From UBA1672 sp964352665 (lineage in GTDB: Bacteria; Pseudomonadota; Alphaproteobacteria; Micavibrionales; Micavibrionaceae), in NCBI GenBank assembly GCA_964352665.1, contig CAYGSJ010000006.1, positions 62,001-126,000 on the forward strand: 64,000 bases of DNA, read 5' to 3'. Made by a program: the position numbers and the translations under genes. The notes under the pieces were generated by a model that was given only the letters and a program-made list of their open reading frames with translations, had not been told where the DNA came from and searched no databases. Shown in pieces: positions 8,827 through 18,113 of this stretch (the first letter of the stretch is position 1; each line of letters opens with the position of its first letter).

Positions 8827-9549
8827 ATGGTTAAAGTAGCGATTGTAACGGGTGGAACAAGGGGAATAGGCCGCGCAATTTCAGAGGCTCTAAAGGCCGA
8901 TGGCTATAAGATTGTTGCATTGTTTCACGGAAATAAAGAAGCAGCCAAACAATTTAAGGCCGAAACCGGGTGTGAAGCTATGAAGCTGGACGTCACTGAT
9001 TTCGAGGCGTGTCAGAAAATTATTGATAAGATTGAAAAAGAATACGGGCAAATAGAGGTGCTTGTTAATAATGCTGGTATAACCAAGGATGGTGTTTTGC
9101 ATAAGATGGATATCGAGAATTGGAACGATGTTCTACAAACAAATTTGACGTCGTGTTTTAACATGTGCCGGGCTATCATACCTAAGATGCGTGAAAGAAA
9201 ATTTGGACGCGTTGTCAATATTAGCTCTATTAATGGGCAGAAAGGCCAGTTTGGTCAGGTGAATTACTGCGCAGCTAAGGCTGGAATGATAGGTTTTACA
9301 AAAGCACTGGCTTTAGAATCCGCGGCAAAAAATATTACAGTCAATGCAATTTGCCCAGGATATATTGAAACAGATATGACGGCTGCAATATCACAGGATA
9401 TTTTAAACTCGATCGTAAAAGAAATACCGGCCATGCGCATGGGGAAGCCAGAAGAAATAGCCGCTATTGTTTCATTTTTAGCGTCTCAAAAGGCGGCGTT
9501 CATTAATGGTGCAACAATATCCGCAAATGGCGGCCAGTATATGGTTTAA
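8827..9549 (+). CDS. phaB: Acetoacetyl-CoA reductase
   Basis: A 240-aa short-chain dehydrogenase that reduces acetoacetyl-CoA to (R)-3-hydroxybutyryl-CoA with NADPH, second step of PHB synthesis. Rossmann motif TGGTRGIG near the N-terminus, NNAGITKDG, catalytic Ser in NISSINGQKGQFGQ, and YCAAKAG with the Tyr/Lys pair. NISSINGQKGQFGQVNY is characteristic of PhaB rather than FabG. It sits between phaA and the cyclic-nucleotide-binding gene in one transcription unit. Confidence 0.95.
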   Translation: MVKVAIVTGGTRGIGRAISEALKADGYKIVALFHGNKEAAKQFKAETGCEAMKLDVTDFEACQKIIDKIEKEYGQIEVLVNNAGITKDGVLHKMDIENWNDVLQTNLTSCFNMCRAIIPKMRERKFGRVVNISSINGQKGQFGQVNYCAAKAGMIGFTKALALESAAKNITVNAICPGYIETDMTAAISQDILNSIVKEIPAMRMGKPEEIAAIVSFLASQKAAFINGATISANGGQYMV

Positions 9550-9582
9550 TTGGAATTGTAAGTAGGAGTTTGATAGTTTGAC

Positions 9583-10098
9583 ATGACAAAAGGTAGAGTG
9601 ATTTTAGAACGACGATTTGTTCCAGAAGGAACTGTTGTTATAAAACAGGGGGATCCTGCGTATTCCGCCTATATAATCCAGTCAGGAGAGGTTTCGGTTT
9701 ATTCGGAAACAAATGGAAACGAAGTTGAGTTGGCGCGTTTGGGGATCGGAGAGATTTGTGGCGAAATGGCGCTGATCAATGATGAAGAGCGCACAGCCAA
9801 TGTCAAGGCGACCAAAGACTGTAATTTGATTGTTATTACCAGAAACACTTTTGAAGATAAGTTGAAAAACAGCGATACCACGATCCAGGCCGTGGTTAGA
9901 ATGCTTATTGCCCGCGTTAAATCATCCAATACCAGCATACTAGGGCAAAAGGGCGATTTGCAATCTCTGAAGCATTCTGTCGAGATGATATACAACAATG
10001 CCCATAATGGCATGGATGAAAAAACAGCCAAGGATTTTGAAAAGAAAGTTAAGCCTAAAATGGATGCTTTTTTTAATATGTTAGGTAGGTTCGAGTAA
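9583..10098 (+). CDS. Cyclic nucleotide-binding domain protein
   Basis: A 171-aa protein. Residues about 8-115 form a cNMP-binding domain: P-E-G-x-V-V-I-K-Q-G-D, then the phosphate-binding cassette GEICGEMALINDEERTANVKA with Glu61 and Arg70 in the expected positions. The remaining roughly 55 residues are helical and charged. No HTH DNA-binding domain follows, so this is not a CRP/FNR regulator. It may act as a stand-alone sensor. It lies 33 nt after phaB and 2 nt before the AsmA gene, so it is probably co-transcribed with PHB synthesis genes. Confidence 0.85.
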   Translation: MTKGRVILERRFVPEGTVVIKQGDPAYSAYIIQSGEVSVYSETNGNEVELARLGIGEICGEMALINDEERTANVKATKDCNLIVITRNTFEDKLKNSDTTIQAVVRMLIARVKSSNTSILGQKGDLQSLKHSVEMIYNNAHNGMDEKTAKDFEKKVKPKMDAFFNMLGRFE

Positions 10099-10100
10099 TT

Positions 10101-13100
10101 ATGAAACGCGCATTTGCAGCAATTATAGCAATCTTATTTATCTTGGTCTCCGGGGCATTCATCGCACCTAATTTTATTGATCTCAAAACATACAAGAAGA
10201 CTGCGATTGATCAAATACAAAGTCAGACAGGGCTGGAACTAGATATTAGTGGGGATTTGGCCTTTTCGGTTTTACCTTCTCCACGGTTCAAGGTAGGAAA
10301 TGTAACAGTAAAAGCCCCGAAAGGCTCCAAAAGTGAAACATTTGCTTTTTTTGAGCTCTTGGATGTGCATGTTGCCTTTATGCCACTTTTAAGCGGGCAA
10401 GTGCAGGTTAGTTCAATAACGATTATGAAGCCGTCTCTGAATTTGGAGCGTTTTGACACAGGAACCTTGAACTTTATTACGCCGGAAATTGAAAGTTTAA
10501 TATCGGGGGGAAATCAAAAAAACGGGAAAAATTTTGATATATCATTAGAAAACGTAAATATAAAAAGCGCAAGTTTTTCCTTTTATGACCATAAGGAGAA
10601 GAATGAATTATTAGTGCAAAATATTAATGCTGATTTGAGCGCAACGACACTTCAAGGACCATTTAAAGCAGAAGGATCGTTGTTCTATGAGGGGAATGCC
10701 ATAAACTTTGGGCTTAAGACGGACAAGTATAATGCAGAAAATAAAATTTTGTCTCCTGAAGTAAATGTGACTTTGAATCCTTCAAATATCAAACTTGACT
10801 ATGCCGGTGTAGTAAGTTTTGAGGACCAGCTTTCTGTTCAGGGTAAGACAACACTTTATGCAGAAGATTTAAACGAGGTTTTTGCAGGGCTGGGGATGCA
10901 GAGTTCTGGCTTAAAAAATATGCCGTTAAAAAGCTCGGGATTACTGACTGCAAACACACAGCAGATAGATTATAAAAACTTTGAATTGGAAATAGGGGAC
11001 CAAAAGGCAGCAGGGTCATTACGCATCGATCTAGAGCCTTTGAAATATACGTTATCATTTGCTACACCCTCCAAAATTAACGTTAGCTCCTATTTATCGG
11101 AGTTCATTGCTGCTAAAACGGCTGAGTTTGATATTTCTATTGCTGGTAATGCAACTAAAGCAGAGATTAAAAATACCAGTATAACGCTAGATGACCATAG
11201 TTTTAAGATAAGCGGAAACTACGAGCAAAAGGGAAAGGGAGAGCGTTCAAAGGCCCAAGTGACTGTTTTTTCTCCTAATCTAGATTTTGATCAACTGCAA
11301 TCCAAATTAAAGTCAGTAAACTCTGCAAAAACATCAGTTCTGGAACAGATGCGTGCTTTATCGTTACCCATTGATCTTGCTTTTGACTTTACAGCTGGAA
11401 ATTTCGTATGGAACGGTAAAAAAATTAAGGATTTAGCCGTATCTACAAATTTTGCAGAAAATGCCTTCGTTTTGTCTAAACTTTCTGCACAAAATATTGC
11501 AGGTGCATCGTTAGAGGTTTCGGCAAAAATAACAGAGATTAATAAAGTTCCAGAAATAGAAGGCTATTTTAATCTAGACACACAGGATATGCCAAAATTC
11601 ATGAGTTTTATAAATTATAAAGAGGCAGACTTCCCCTCGGCTATGAAGGCAGCGAATATAAAATCAAAGTTTTCAGGAAATACCAACGCATTATCTGTTT
11701 CTGCTAACATGAATGTCATGGGAGGGGAAGTTATATTCAAAGGGGATGTTGAACGCCCACTCGAAGAAATGTCTCTTCATAATACGGCGCTACAACTAAA
11801 GCACAAAAATATGTCACAATTTCTTGATTTAGCTGCTGGCATAAAGTTCCAAGATAAAAATCTTGCGAAGCCGCTTGATGTTTATGCACAAATTGACCAA
11901 TCAGGTAACACCTACGAAATCAAGAATCTGAAGGGAAATCTATCCGGGATATCGGTAGAGGGAGAGCTGAGCGCGAATTTATCGGCAGCTGTGCCCAAAT
12001 TATCCGGTGATTTGCACTTTGGTCACGTCAATCTTGCGTCGGTCATGCAAACAACTTCTTCAGCGTCAGCGGCGCCAAGTACTCAAAAATCTGCACCCCA
12101 AACAACACGATGGTCAAAAGAGCCAATTAACATATCGGCTTTGCACAGTGTAAATATGGATATAAATTTGAGTGCAAAGCATATTGATTATGGGGCATGG
12201 CCTCTGGTTGAGCCAAAGCTCGAAGTTCAAATACACAATGGTACGATGAAAATATCAAATATGAAGGCAGGAGTTTTTGATGGAAATCTTGCTTTCTCTG
12301 CGTCTGTGAAAACTGTTAAAGAAGCACGTCAACCGCTTTACTTCGAAAGTACTATGATGGTGGAGGGAGCAAATCTCAAGCCTTTATCCAGCGCATTAAT
12401 AGGAACGCAGTTGGTGGATGTCTCAGGTGTAGGCAACGTCGATATGACCCTTAATAGCTCTGGCGTTAGTTCCGCAGCTTTGATCCATGATCTTGGCGGG
12501 GAAGGTAAAGTAACAGGACAGTCTATTATTTTGGACGGTATCGACGTGGTCAAATTTGCGCGAGCCTTATCGGAGGAAAGTAAGGCCGGTGACACGGCTC
12601 TAGGAATCTGGAAAGGCGCGCGCACTAAGGGACGCACTGAATTCGACACCCTTGACGGTGCATTCAAGATTCAAAATGGGATCATAGGAATTGAAAAAAT
12701 GGACATGGATGGTACCGAGGCAGCTATAGAAACACGAGGCAGCATCAATCTTCCCAACTGGACCCTTGCAACGAAGCATAAAATAACGGTGAAGGGCTCA
12801 GAAGATGTTCCTTCAGATGTTCCTCCGTTTGAAATTTCATTCAATGGTTCACTCGATAATCCCGCTCAAACGTTTGGGCAGGGTTTGCTGAATGACTATT
12901 TAAGTCGAAAGATAGAACGCAAACTAAATAAAATTATAACGGATAAACTTGGTGTACCAGCCAATAACAATGCCACACCAGAGCAGCAACAGCCTGCAGC
13001 CGGAGATGAAGACACAACAGAGCAGGAGCAACAAAAACAGGGCCCGCCACAAAAGCAGCAAAACCTGAATGATGTTGTAGATGATATAGCAGAAGAGGCA

Positions 13101-13133
13101 ATCAAAGGTGTTTTAGAGGGGTTGCTGCGCTAA
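10101..13133 (+). CDS. AsmA-family protein
   Basis: A 1010-aa protein. An N-terminal membrane anchor (about 5-25) leads into the classic AsmA opening F-I-D-L-K-T-Y-K-K...QTGLELDISGDLAFSVLPSPRFKVGNV. A long beta-rich periplasmic body follows. The AsmA C-terminal region (about 760-950) ends at NPAQTFGQGLLNDYLSRKIE. The last roughly 60 residues are a Gln/Glu-rich low-complexity stretch and an amphipathic end. AsmA-like proteins are bridge-like lipid transfer candidates between inner and outer membrane. The stop overlaps by 4 nt the end of the convergent ribbon-helix-helix gene. Confidence 0.88.
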   Translation: MKRAFAAIIAILFILVSGAFIAPNFIDLKTYKKTAIDQIQSQTGLELDISGDLAFSVLPSPRFKVGNVTVKAPKGSKSETFAFFELLDVHVAFMPLLSGQVQVSSITIMKPSLNLERFDTGTLNFITPEIESLISGGNQKNGKNFDISLENVNIKSASFSFYDHKEKNELLVQNINADLSATTLQGPFKAEGSLFYEGNAINFGLKTDKYNAENKILSPEVNVTLNPSNIKLDYAGVVSFEDQLSVQGKTTLYAEDLNEVFAGLGMQSSGLKNMPLKSSGLLTANTQQIDYKNFELEIGDQKAAGSLRIDLEPLKYTLSFATPSKINVSSYLSEFIAAKTAEFDISIAGNATKAEIKNTSITLDDHSFKISGNYEQKGKGERSKAQVTVFSPNLDFDQLQSKLKSVNSAKTSVLEQMRALSLPIDLAFDFTAGNFVWNGKKIKDLAVSTNFAENAFVLSKLSAQNIAGASLEVSAKITEINKVPEIEGYFNLDTQDMPKFMSFINYKEADFPSAMKAANIKSKFSGNTNALSVSANMNVMGGEVIFKGDVERPLEEMSLHNTALQLKHKNMSQFLDLAAGIKFQDKNLAKPLDVYAQIDQSGNTYEIKNLKGNLSGISVEGELSANLSAAVPKLSGDLHFGHVNLASVMQTTSSASAAPSTQKSAPQTTRWSKEPINISALHSVNMDINLSAKHIDYGAWPLVEPKLEVQIHNGTMKISNMKAGVFDGNLAFSASVKTVKEARQPLYFESTMMVEGANLKPLSSALIGTQLVDVSGVGNVDMTLNSSGVSSAALIHDLGGEGKVTGQSIILDGIDVVKFARALSEESKAGDTALGIWKGARTKGRTEFDTLDGAFKIQNGIIGIEKMDMDGTEAAIETRGSINLPNWTLATKHKITVKGSEDVPSDVPPFEISFNGSLDNPAQTFGQGLLNDYLSRKIERKLNKIITDKLGVPANNNATPEQQQPAAGDEDTTEQEQQKQGPPQKQQNLNDVVDDIAEEAIKGVLEGLLR

Positions 13134-13348
13134 CGGTGTTGCAAAAACTCTAAAATATGAATGCGAATAGCGCTTGAAAGGTTGCCGGACCTTTTCTGGT
13201 CTATTTCAGAAACCAGATCATTTAAAGACATATTTTGGCTTTTTGCCATGTCTTGCAAGCATTTCCAAAAAGGTTCTTCGAGTGTAATGCTAGTGTCATG
13301 ACCTGAAACACGAACCGATCTCTTTTTTAATGAAGAACTTTGATCCAT
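13130..13348 (-). CDS. Ribbon-helix-helix domain protein
   Basis: A 72-aa protein matching the alphaproteobacterial small RHH_4-type family. A basic strand (KKRSVRVSGHDTSITLEEPFW) is followed by two helices (KCLQDMAKSQNMSLNDLVSEI and the SSAIRIHILEFL end). RHH proteins usually bind DNA as dimers via the strand. This family sits near fumC in related genomes, as here, and its target is unknown. It converges on and overlaps the AsmA stop by 4 nt, and lies just downstream of fumC with a 6-nt gap, so it probably shares the purE-purK-fumC transcript. Confidence 0.75.
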   Translation of the reverse strand: MDQSSSLKKRSVRVSGHDTSITLEEPFWKCLQDMAKSQNMSLNDLVSEIDQKRSGNLSSAIRIHILEFLQHR

Positions 13349-13354
13349 TTTTTA

Positions 13355-14776
13355 TTAATCTCTAGGCTTAATCATTTCAAGGGGCTTGATCCACTCATTG
13401 AATTGTTCTTCAGTTAACAGTCCTAATGCTTCCCCGGCTTCCTTTAGGGTTGATCCATCCTCATGCGCCTTTTTTGCAATTTTAGCAGCATTATCATAGC
13501 CAATATGCGGATTAAGAGCTGTTACAAGCATCAAGCTTTCATTCATGAGTTTATCAATTCTGGGCTCATTTGCTTCTATGCCTAAAACACAGTTTTCAGT
13601 AAAGCTGTTGCATGCATCTGAGATCAGGCGGATGGATTGTAGCACGTTGTATATCATAACCGGCTTAAAGACGTTGAGCTCAAAATGCCCATTTGACCCA
13701 GCAACGCTGACGGCGACATTATTGCCCATGACCTGGGCGCAAACCATTGTTAATGCTTCGCATTGTGTCGGGTTCACTTTTCCGGGCATAATAGATGACC
13801 CTGGCTCATTTGCAGGCAGATTGAGTTCACCAATACCGGACCGGGGGCCGGATCCAAGAAGTCTAATGTCATTGGCAATTTTCATTAGGCTTGTTGCGAT
13901 TACATTCATTGCACCGGACAGTTCTACCAGCGCATCATGCGCTGCTAAAGCTTCGAATTTGTTTTCTGCAGTAACAAAGTCCAAGCCCGTTATGTGCGCA
14001 ACATGTGCCGCAAACTTTTCTGCAAAACCAGCTCTTGAATTTATGCCGGTGCCTACGGCTGTGCCGCCTTGTGCCAACTGCATAACACGAGGCAGGCATG
14101 CGTTTACACGGTCAACCGCATACTCCATTTGTTTTGCATAGCCGGAGAATTCTTGCCCCAAGGTTAACGGTGTTGCATCCTGTAAATGCGTGCGCCCTAT
14201 TTTTACTATTTTTGCAAAATCATTTGATTTTTTATCCAAAGCCCCGTGCAGTAATTTTAAAGCGGGAATGAGCGCGTGATGAATTTGTTCTCCGGCTGCA
14301 ATATACATAGCAGTTGGGAAGCTGTCATTTGAGGATTGCCCCATATTTACATGGTCATTAGGGTGAACAGGGTCTTTGCTTCCGCGCTCTCCGCCCAGCA
14401 TTTCAATGGCGCGGTTCGATATGACTTCATTTGCATTCATATTGCTTTGCGTGCCCGAGCCAGTTTGCCATACGACGAGGGGAAATTCATCAAGTAGAGT
14501 TCCGTCGATTACTTCATTAGCAGCATTTACAATGGATTCACCGATCTTGTGATCCAAGTCTCCTAGATCCATGTTGGATAAGGCAGCGGCCTTTTTTTGA
14601 ATGCCCAGTGCGCGTATAAGAGGTGCAGGCATTTTTTCGCCGCCTATCTTAAAGTTTTGCAGTGAGCGTTGTGTTTGTGCACCCCAATAACGCTCTGCAG
14701 GGACATCTATTGAGCCTATTGAGTCTGTTTCGCTTCTAATTTGACCCTCTTTTGCTTTTTGTGCCGCTTTGCTCAT
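13355..14776 (-). CDS. fumC: Fumarate hydratase class II
   Basis: A 473-aa class II fumarase interconverting fumarate and malate in the TCA cycle. It is iron-independent and homotetrameric. Signature GSSIMPGKVNP, SGTQSNMNANEV and the HPNDHVNMGQSSNDSFPTAM substrate loop are all present. The open frame extends 42 codons further upstream into purK, but ATG at 14774-14776 has AAGGAG at ideal spacing and gives the normal length. It lies 10 nt after the purK stop. Placing fumarase behind purine genes may reflect fumarate release in purine synthesis (inference). Confidence 0.95.
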   Translation of the reverse strand: MSKAAQKAKEGQIRSETDSIGSIDVPAERYWGAQTQRSLQNFKIGGEKMPAPLIRALGIQKKAAALSNMDLGDLDHKIGESIVNAANEVIDGTLLDEFPLVVWQTGSGTQSNMNANEVISNRAIEMLGGERGSKDPVHPNDHVNMGQSSNDSFPTAMYIAAGEQIHHALIPALKLLHGALDKKSNDFAKIVKIGRTHLQDATPLTLGQEFSGYAKQMEYAVDRVNACLPRVMQLAQGGTAVGTGINSRAGFAEKFAAHVAHITGLDFVTAENKFEALAAHDALVELSGAMNVIATSLMKIANDIRLLGSGPRSGIGELNLPANEPGSSIMPGKVNPTQCEALTMVCAQVMGNNVAVSVAGSNGHFELNVFKPVMIYNVLQSIRLISDACNSFTENCVLGIEANEPRIDKLMNESLMLVTALNPHIGYDNAAKIAKKAHEDGSTLKEAGEALGLLTEEQFNEWIKPLEMIKPRD

Positions 14777-14786
14777 AATAAACTCC

Positions 14787-15902
14787 TTATTCATCCTCGG
14801 GGGTTTTTGTGTTTGGACTAAGGAACGTAATATGCCCCATTTTGCGTCCCTCACGAATTTCTGCTTTACCGTATAGATGCACGCATGTGTCCGGCTTTTC
14901 AATATGATTTTTAATTTTCTCTACATCTGAACCGATAAGGTTCAGCATGATGGCGTCGCTATGACGCTCGGCGGGTCCAATCGGTAGGCCACAAACGGCT
15001 CTAACATGATTTTCAAACTGTGATACAGCGCAAGAATCGATGGTCCAATGACCCGAATTATGAGTGCGGGGTGCGATTTCGTTAAGAAGGATGCGTCCGT
15101 CATCACAAACAAAAAATTCAACAGTCAAGATACCAACAAGATCAACATGATCTGCAATTTTTTTTGCAATTTCCAAAGAGTTTTGTGCAATATTTTCATC
15201 TATTTCTGCAGGCACATAAGTTTTATGAAGTATATGGTTTTTATGTTCATTGCGTATTGGGCCATAGGTTTCTGTTTTCCCTTTTTTATCGCGTGCAATA
15301 ATGACAGAAATTTCAGATGTGAAATTTACACATTGTTCCAGGATAAGTTTCTGTTGCTTGGTATTATCTAGAAAAATAAGTAGGTTAGTGTTTTTCTCTA
15401 GAGGTTCAGAAGAGCATTTTATCTGTCCTTTACCATCATAACCAAAGCGCGTTGTTTTTAAGATGAATTCTTTGGCATTCCAATTTTTTAGCGTGTTTTT
15501 TATTTCATCTAGTGTCGAGACAGAGGTCCATTTGGTAGTTTCGATATCCAGATTATTAGCAAAGGTTTTCTCTTCGATCCGATCTTGCGAAACATGGAGA
15601 AGCCTCTTGTCTGGAAGCACTGATTTTTGCTTTAGTTCTTCAAGATAATCTATTGTTTCAACTGGGATATTCTCAAATTCATAGGATATAAAATCTGTGA
15701 TTTCCGAAAAACGCTTCAAAGCGTCTTTATCATCATATTCGGCAACAATAGTTTCCTTTGATACCTGAGAGGCAGGTGCATTTTTCTCAGGGCAGAAAAT
15801 GACAACAGAAATACCTAAACGTGCGGCCGCCATGGCGCTCATACGGCCAAGCTGGCCGCCGCCAAGAATACCGAGTGTCAATCCGCTGTTAAGATTGTGC
15901 AT
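14787..15902 (-). CDS. purK: N5-carboxyaminoimidazole ribonucleotide synthase
   Basis: A 371-aa ATP-grasp enzyme that carboxylates AIR to N5-CAIR with ATP and bicarbonate in de novo purine synthesis. N-terminal GILGGGQLGRM nucleotide-binding loop; ATP-grasp centre TRFGYDGKGQ; metal and substrate loop LLNEIAPRTHNSGHWT; QFENHVRAVCGLP. It starts 3 nt after the purE stop and is translationally coupled to it. fumC follows. Confidence 0.95.
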   Translation of the reverse strand: MHNLNSGLTLGILGGGQLGRMSAMAAARLGISVVIFCPEKNAPASQVSKETIVAEYDDKDALKRFSEITDFISYEFENIPVETIDYLEELKQKSVLPDKRLLHVSQDRIEEKTFANNLDIETTKWTSVSTLDEIKNTLKNWNAKEFILKTTRFGYDGKGQIKCSSEPLEKNTNLLIFLDNTKQQKLILEQCVNFTSEISVIIARDKKGKTETYGPIRNEHKNHILHKTYVPAEIDENIAQNSLEIAKKIADHVDLVGILTVEFFVCDDGRILLNEIAPRTHNSGHWTIDSCAVSQFENHVRAVCGLPIGPAERHSDAIMLNLIGSDVEKIKNHIEKPDTCVHLYGKAEIREGRKMGHITFLSPNTKTPEDE

Positions 15903-15905
15903 GTT

Positions 15906-16403
15906 TTAGTCTTCAGGTGTTTCAAGAACGCTATTTGTTTGGTTTTCTCTATAGGCTTTCAGGGCCTGCATAATTTTACTATCGCTTGTTCCAAGTACTG
16001 CCGCCGCTAATAGCGCCGCATTTTTTGCTCCTGGTTTTCCTATGGCTAGAGTACCTACAGGCACTCCGCCTGGCATTTGGGCTATCGAGAGCAAACTATC
16101 CATACCTTTGAGGGATTGGCTTTCAACAGGAACACCCAAAACAGGGAGCGGCGTAATACTTGCAACCATTCCAGGAAGATGTGCTGCGCCACCTGCTCCC
16201 GCAATGATAACTTTAATACCGTTTGATTCTGCGTTTTTTGCATATTCGAACATGCGGTCCGGTGTGCGGTGTGCAGATACGATTTTACATTCGTGCGGAA
16301 TTTTAAGCTCATGCAGGATATCATGTGCCATTTTCATTGTTTCCCAGTCGGACTGAGAGCCCATGATAATACCCACAAGCGGGTTTTCGTCTGAAAAAGT
16401 CAT
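15906..16403 (-). CDS. purE: N5-carboxyaminoimidazole ribonucleotide mutase
   Basis: A 165-aa class I PurE converting N5-CAIR to CAIR, partner of PurK. Motifs: GSQSDWETM phosphate loop, catalytic SAHRTPDRM, and GAGGAAHLPGMVA. First gene of the purE-purK-fumC(-RHH) unit. The ribosome site is weak, with CCCCT just before ATG and no clear purine-rich motif. Confidence 0.95.
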   Translation of the reverse strand: MTFSDENPLVGIIMGSQSDWETMKMAHDILHELKIPHECKIVSAHRTPDRMFEYAKNAESNGIKVIIAGAGGAAHLPGMVASITPLPVLGVPVESQSLKGMDSLLSIAQMPGGVPVGTLAIGKPGAKNAALLAAAVLGTSDSKIMQALKAYRENQTNSVLETPED

Positions 16404-16475
16404 AGGGGACTTATAAGGAAAAGTTCTTTTTAAAGCAAGGATATAAATAACTTATCTAGAAAAATATTAGTGAAT

Positions 16476-16682
16476 CTAAGCAATAATATCGTCTATAAGA
16501 GCGCTTTCTATTTTCTGGATCATATCCTTAAGCCACAGCTTTTTCTTTTTTAGTTGTTGCATATGCAAAAGATTAACCGGCGCATCACCTTTCAACGCGT
16601 TTTCTATAAGCGCGTCAAGAGCTTGATGTTCGCCTCTATATTCGGCCAACTTGAGTTGGAGTTCTTCCTGATCTTCTGACAT
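16476..16682 (-). CDS. YdcH/DUF465-family small protein
   Basis: A 68-aa all-helical protein of the DUF465 type: Y-R-G-E-H-Q-A-L-D-A-L-I near residues 15-26 and a charged second helix with QLKKKKLWLKDMI. Two antiparallel helices are expected. Proteins of this type are small, cytosolic and functionally undefined. It lies upstream of purE (72-nt gap) on the same strand. The gap to divergent pfkA (207 nt) shows AT-rich sequence and no confident promoter. Confidence 0.75.
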   Translation of the reverse strand: MSEDQEELQLKLAEYRGEHQALDALIENALKGDAPVNLLHMQQLKKKKLWLKDMIQKIESALIDDIIA

Positions 16683-16889
16683 ATTCCGATAAATTAACAG
16701 TAATTTACTTACAACAAGGCATTAATAGTATCATATAATCTATTGTTTGATAATTAAAAGTTATGAAATCCTGGGATATTTTGCGATGCATCAAAATAAT
16801 CACTGTTTTAAAAGGGTTATTTATTGCTGTACTCTCTAGCTATCGGTCCTGATTCTTGGGTTTTTTAACAATTTTAAGGTATTCTCGAA

Positions 16890-17969
16890 ATGTCAAAACG
16901 GATAGCAATTTTTACAAGTGGTGGTGATTGTGCTGGGTTGAACGCGGTTGTAAGAGCAGCGGTGCTCAGAGCAGATTCTTTGCGGTGGGAAATCATCGGT
17001 CTGCAGAACGGAACGGCCGGTTTGCTGGAAGAAAAGCCTAGATACAGAACCTTAAAACCTGAGGATTTTAGCGGAACAGTAATGCGCATGGGGGGGACAA
17101 TTCTGGGGACGACCAATTCGCGTAACCCTTTTGCCTATAAGATGCCTGATGGAGAGGTTATAGACAGATCACAAGAGCTTATAGAGGCGCTAAAATCCCT
17201 TGGTATAGAGGCCTTAATCGGTATTGGTGGAGATGGCAGTTTTGACATTCTTAACCGTCTTGTAAAGCAGGGCGGGCTAAATTTTGTAGGCGTTCCCAAG
17301 ACAATAGACAATGATGTTAGTATGACAGATGTTGCGGTAGGATATGATACTGCGGTGGCGGTGGCGACTGAGGCGTTAGACCGTCTTCAGCCCACAGCGG
17401 CCAGTCATGACCGCGTTATGGTTCTGGAAGTGATGGGGCGTGATGCAGGGCATATTGCGTTGACGGCGGGGATTGCCGGAGGCGCCGATGTCATTCTTAT
17501 TCCGGAAATACAGTATACGATTGAGAATGTAGCGAAGAAAATCAAAGCGGTGAAAGATAGCGGTCGTAATTTTGCACTTGTTGTGGTGTCAGAGGCTGTT
17601 AAAACCCCTGATGGAAAGAAGCATCAGGTTGTTTATCATGGCGGAGAGACCCGATATGGCGGCATAGGGGATTATCTCGGTATGAAGATAGCAGAGGCAA
17701 CAGGTTTTGAAACGCGCGTTACGGTTCTTGGTCATGTGCAAAGAGGGGCAAGCCCCACATATAACGATCGCTTTTTGGCCTCGGTTTTGGGTGTAAAGGC
17801 TGTGGATCTTCTGGCTGAGGGTAAGTATGGCCGTATGGTGGCGTGGCAGAACGGAGATGTAGCAGATGTTGCAATCGAAGATGCTATTAAGGAGTGTAAT
17901 GTGGTTGATATAAAGGGAAAGCGTGTTCATACGGCTCGATCTTTAGGTATTAGTTTTGGAGATTCATAG
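16890..17969 (+). CDS. pfkA: 6-phosphofructokinase
   Basis: A 359-aa PFK phosphorylating fructose 6-phosphate to the 1,6-bisphosphate. GGDCAGLNAV loop at the N-terminus, GTTNSRNPF, GIGGDGSFDI, PKTIDNDV, YDTAVAVATEALDR and GRDAGHIAL are all present. The two donor-specificity positions are Gly116 (GGDGS) and Lys137 (PKTIDND). Gly at the first points to ATP rather than pyrophosphate, although Lys at the second is typical of PPi enzymes. I call ATP as likely donor, with uncertainty. Monocistronic by appearance. A glpX fructose bisphosphatase lies at 55.3 kb. Confidence 0.9.
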   Translation: MSKRIAIFTSGGDCAGLNAVVRAAVLRADSLRWEIIGLQNGTAGLLEEKPRYRTLKPEDFSGTVMRMGGTILGTTNSRNPFAYKMPDGEVIDRSQELIEALKSLGIEALIGIGGDGSFDILNRLVKQGGLNFVGVPKTIDNDVSMTDVAVGYDTAVAVATEALDRLQPTAASHDRVMVLEVMGRDAGHIALTAGIAGGADVILIPEIQYTIENVAKKIKAVKDSGRNFALVVVSEAVKTPDGKKHQVVYHGGETRYGGIGDYLGMKIAEATGFETRVTVLGHVQRGASPTYNDRFLASVLGVKAVDLLAEGKYGRMVAWQNGDVADVAIEDAIKECNVVDIKGKRVHTARSLGISFGDS

Positions 17970-18113
17970 GCTTAAGCCATCAAAAATCTTAAAAAAATGT
18001 GCATGCTTGCATCTTGAAACTTGCAGCTAGAATGCTCGCAATATAGAATAACCTTTGATTTACACCGTGATACTCATGCGTACGTAGATCTTTTAAATAG
18101 AAGTGATAAATTT

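Noticed and set aside
13545..14141. 198-codon plus-strand ORF opposite fumC
   Set aside because: It is antisense to a clear, full-length fumarase; its Ser/Pro/Ala-rich composition is typical of a mirror frame, and it has no ribosome site.
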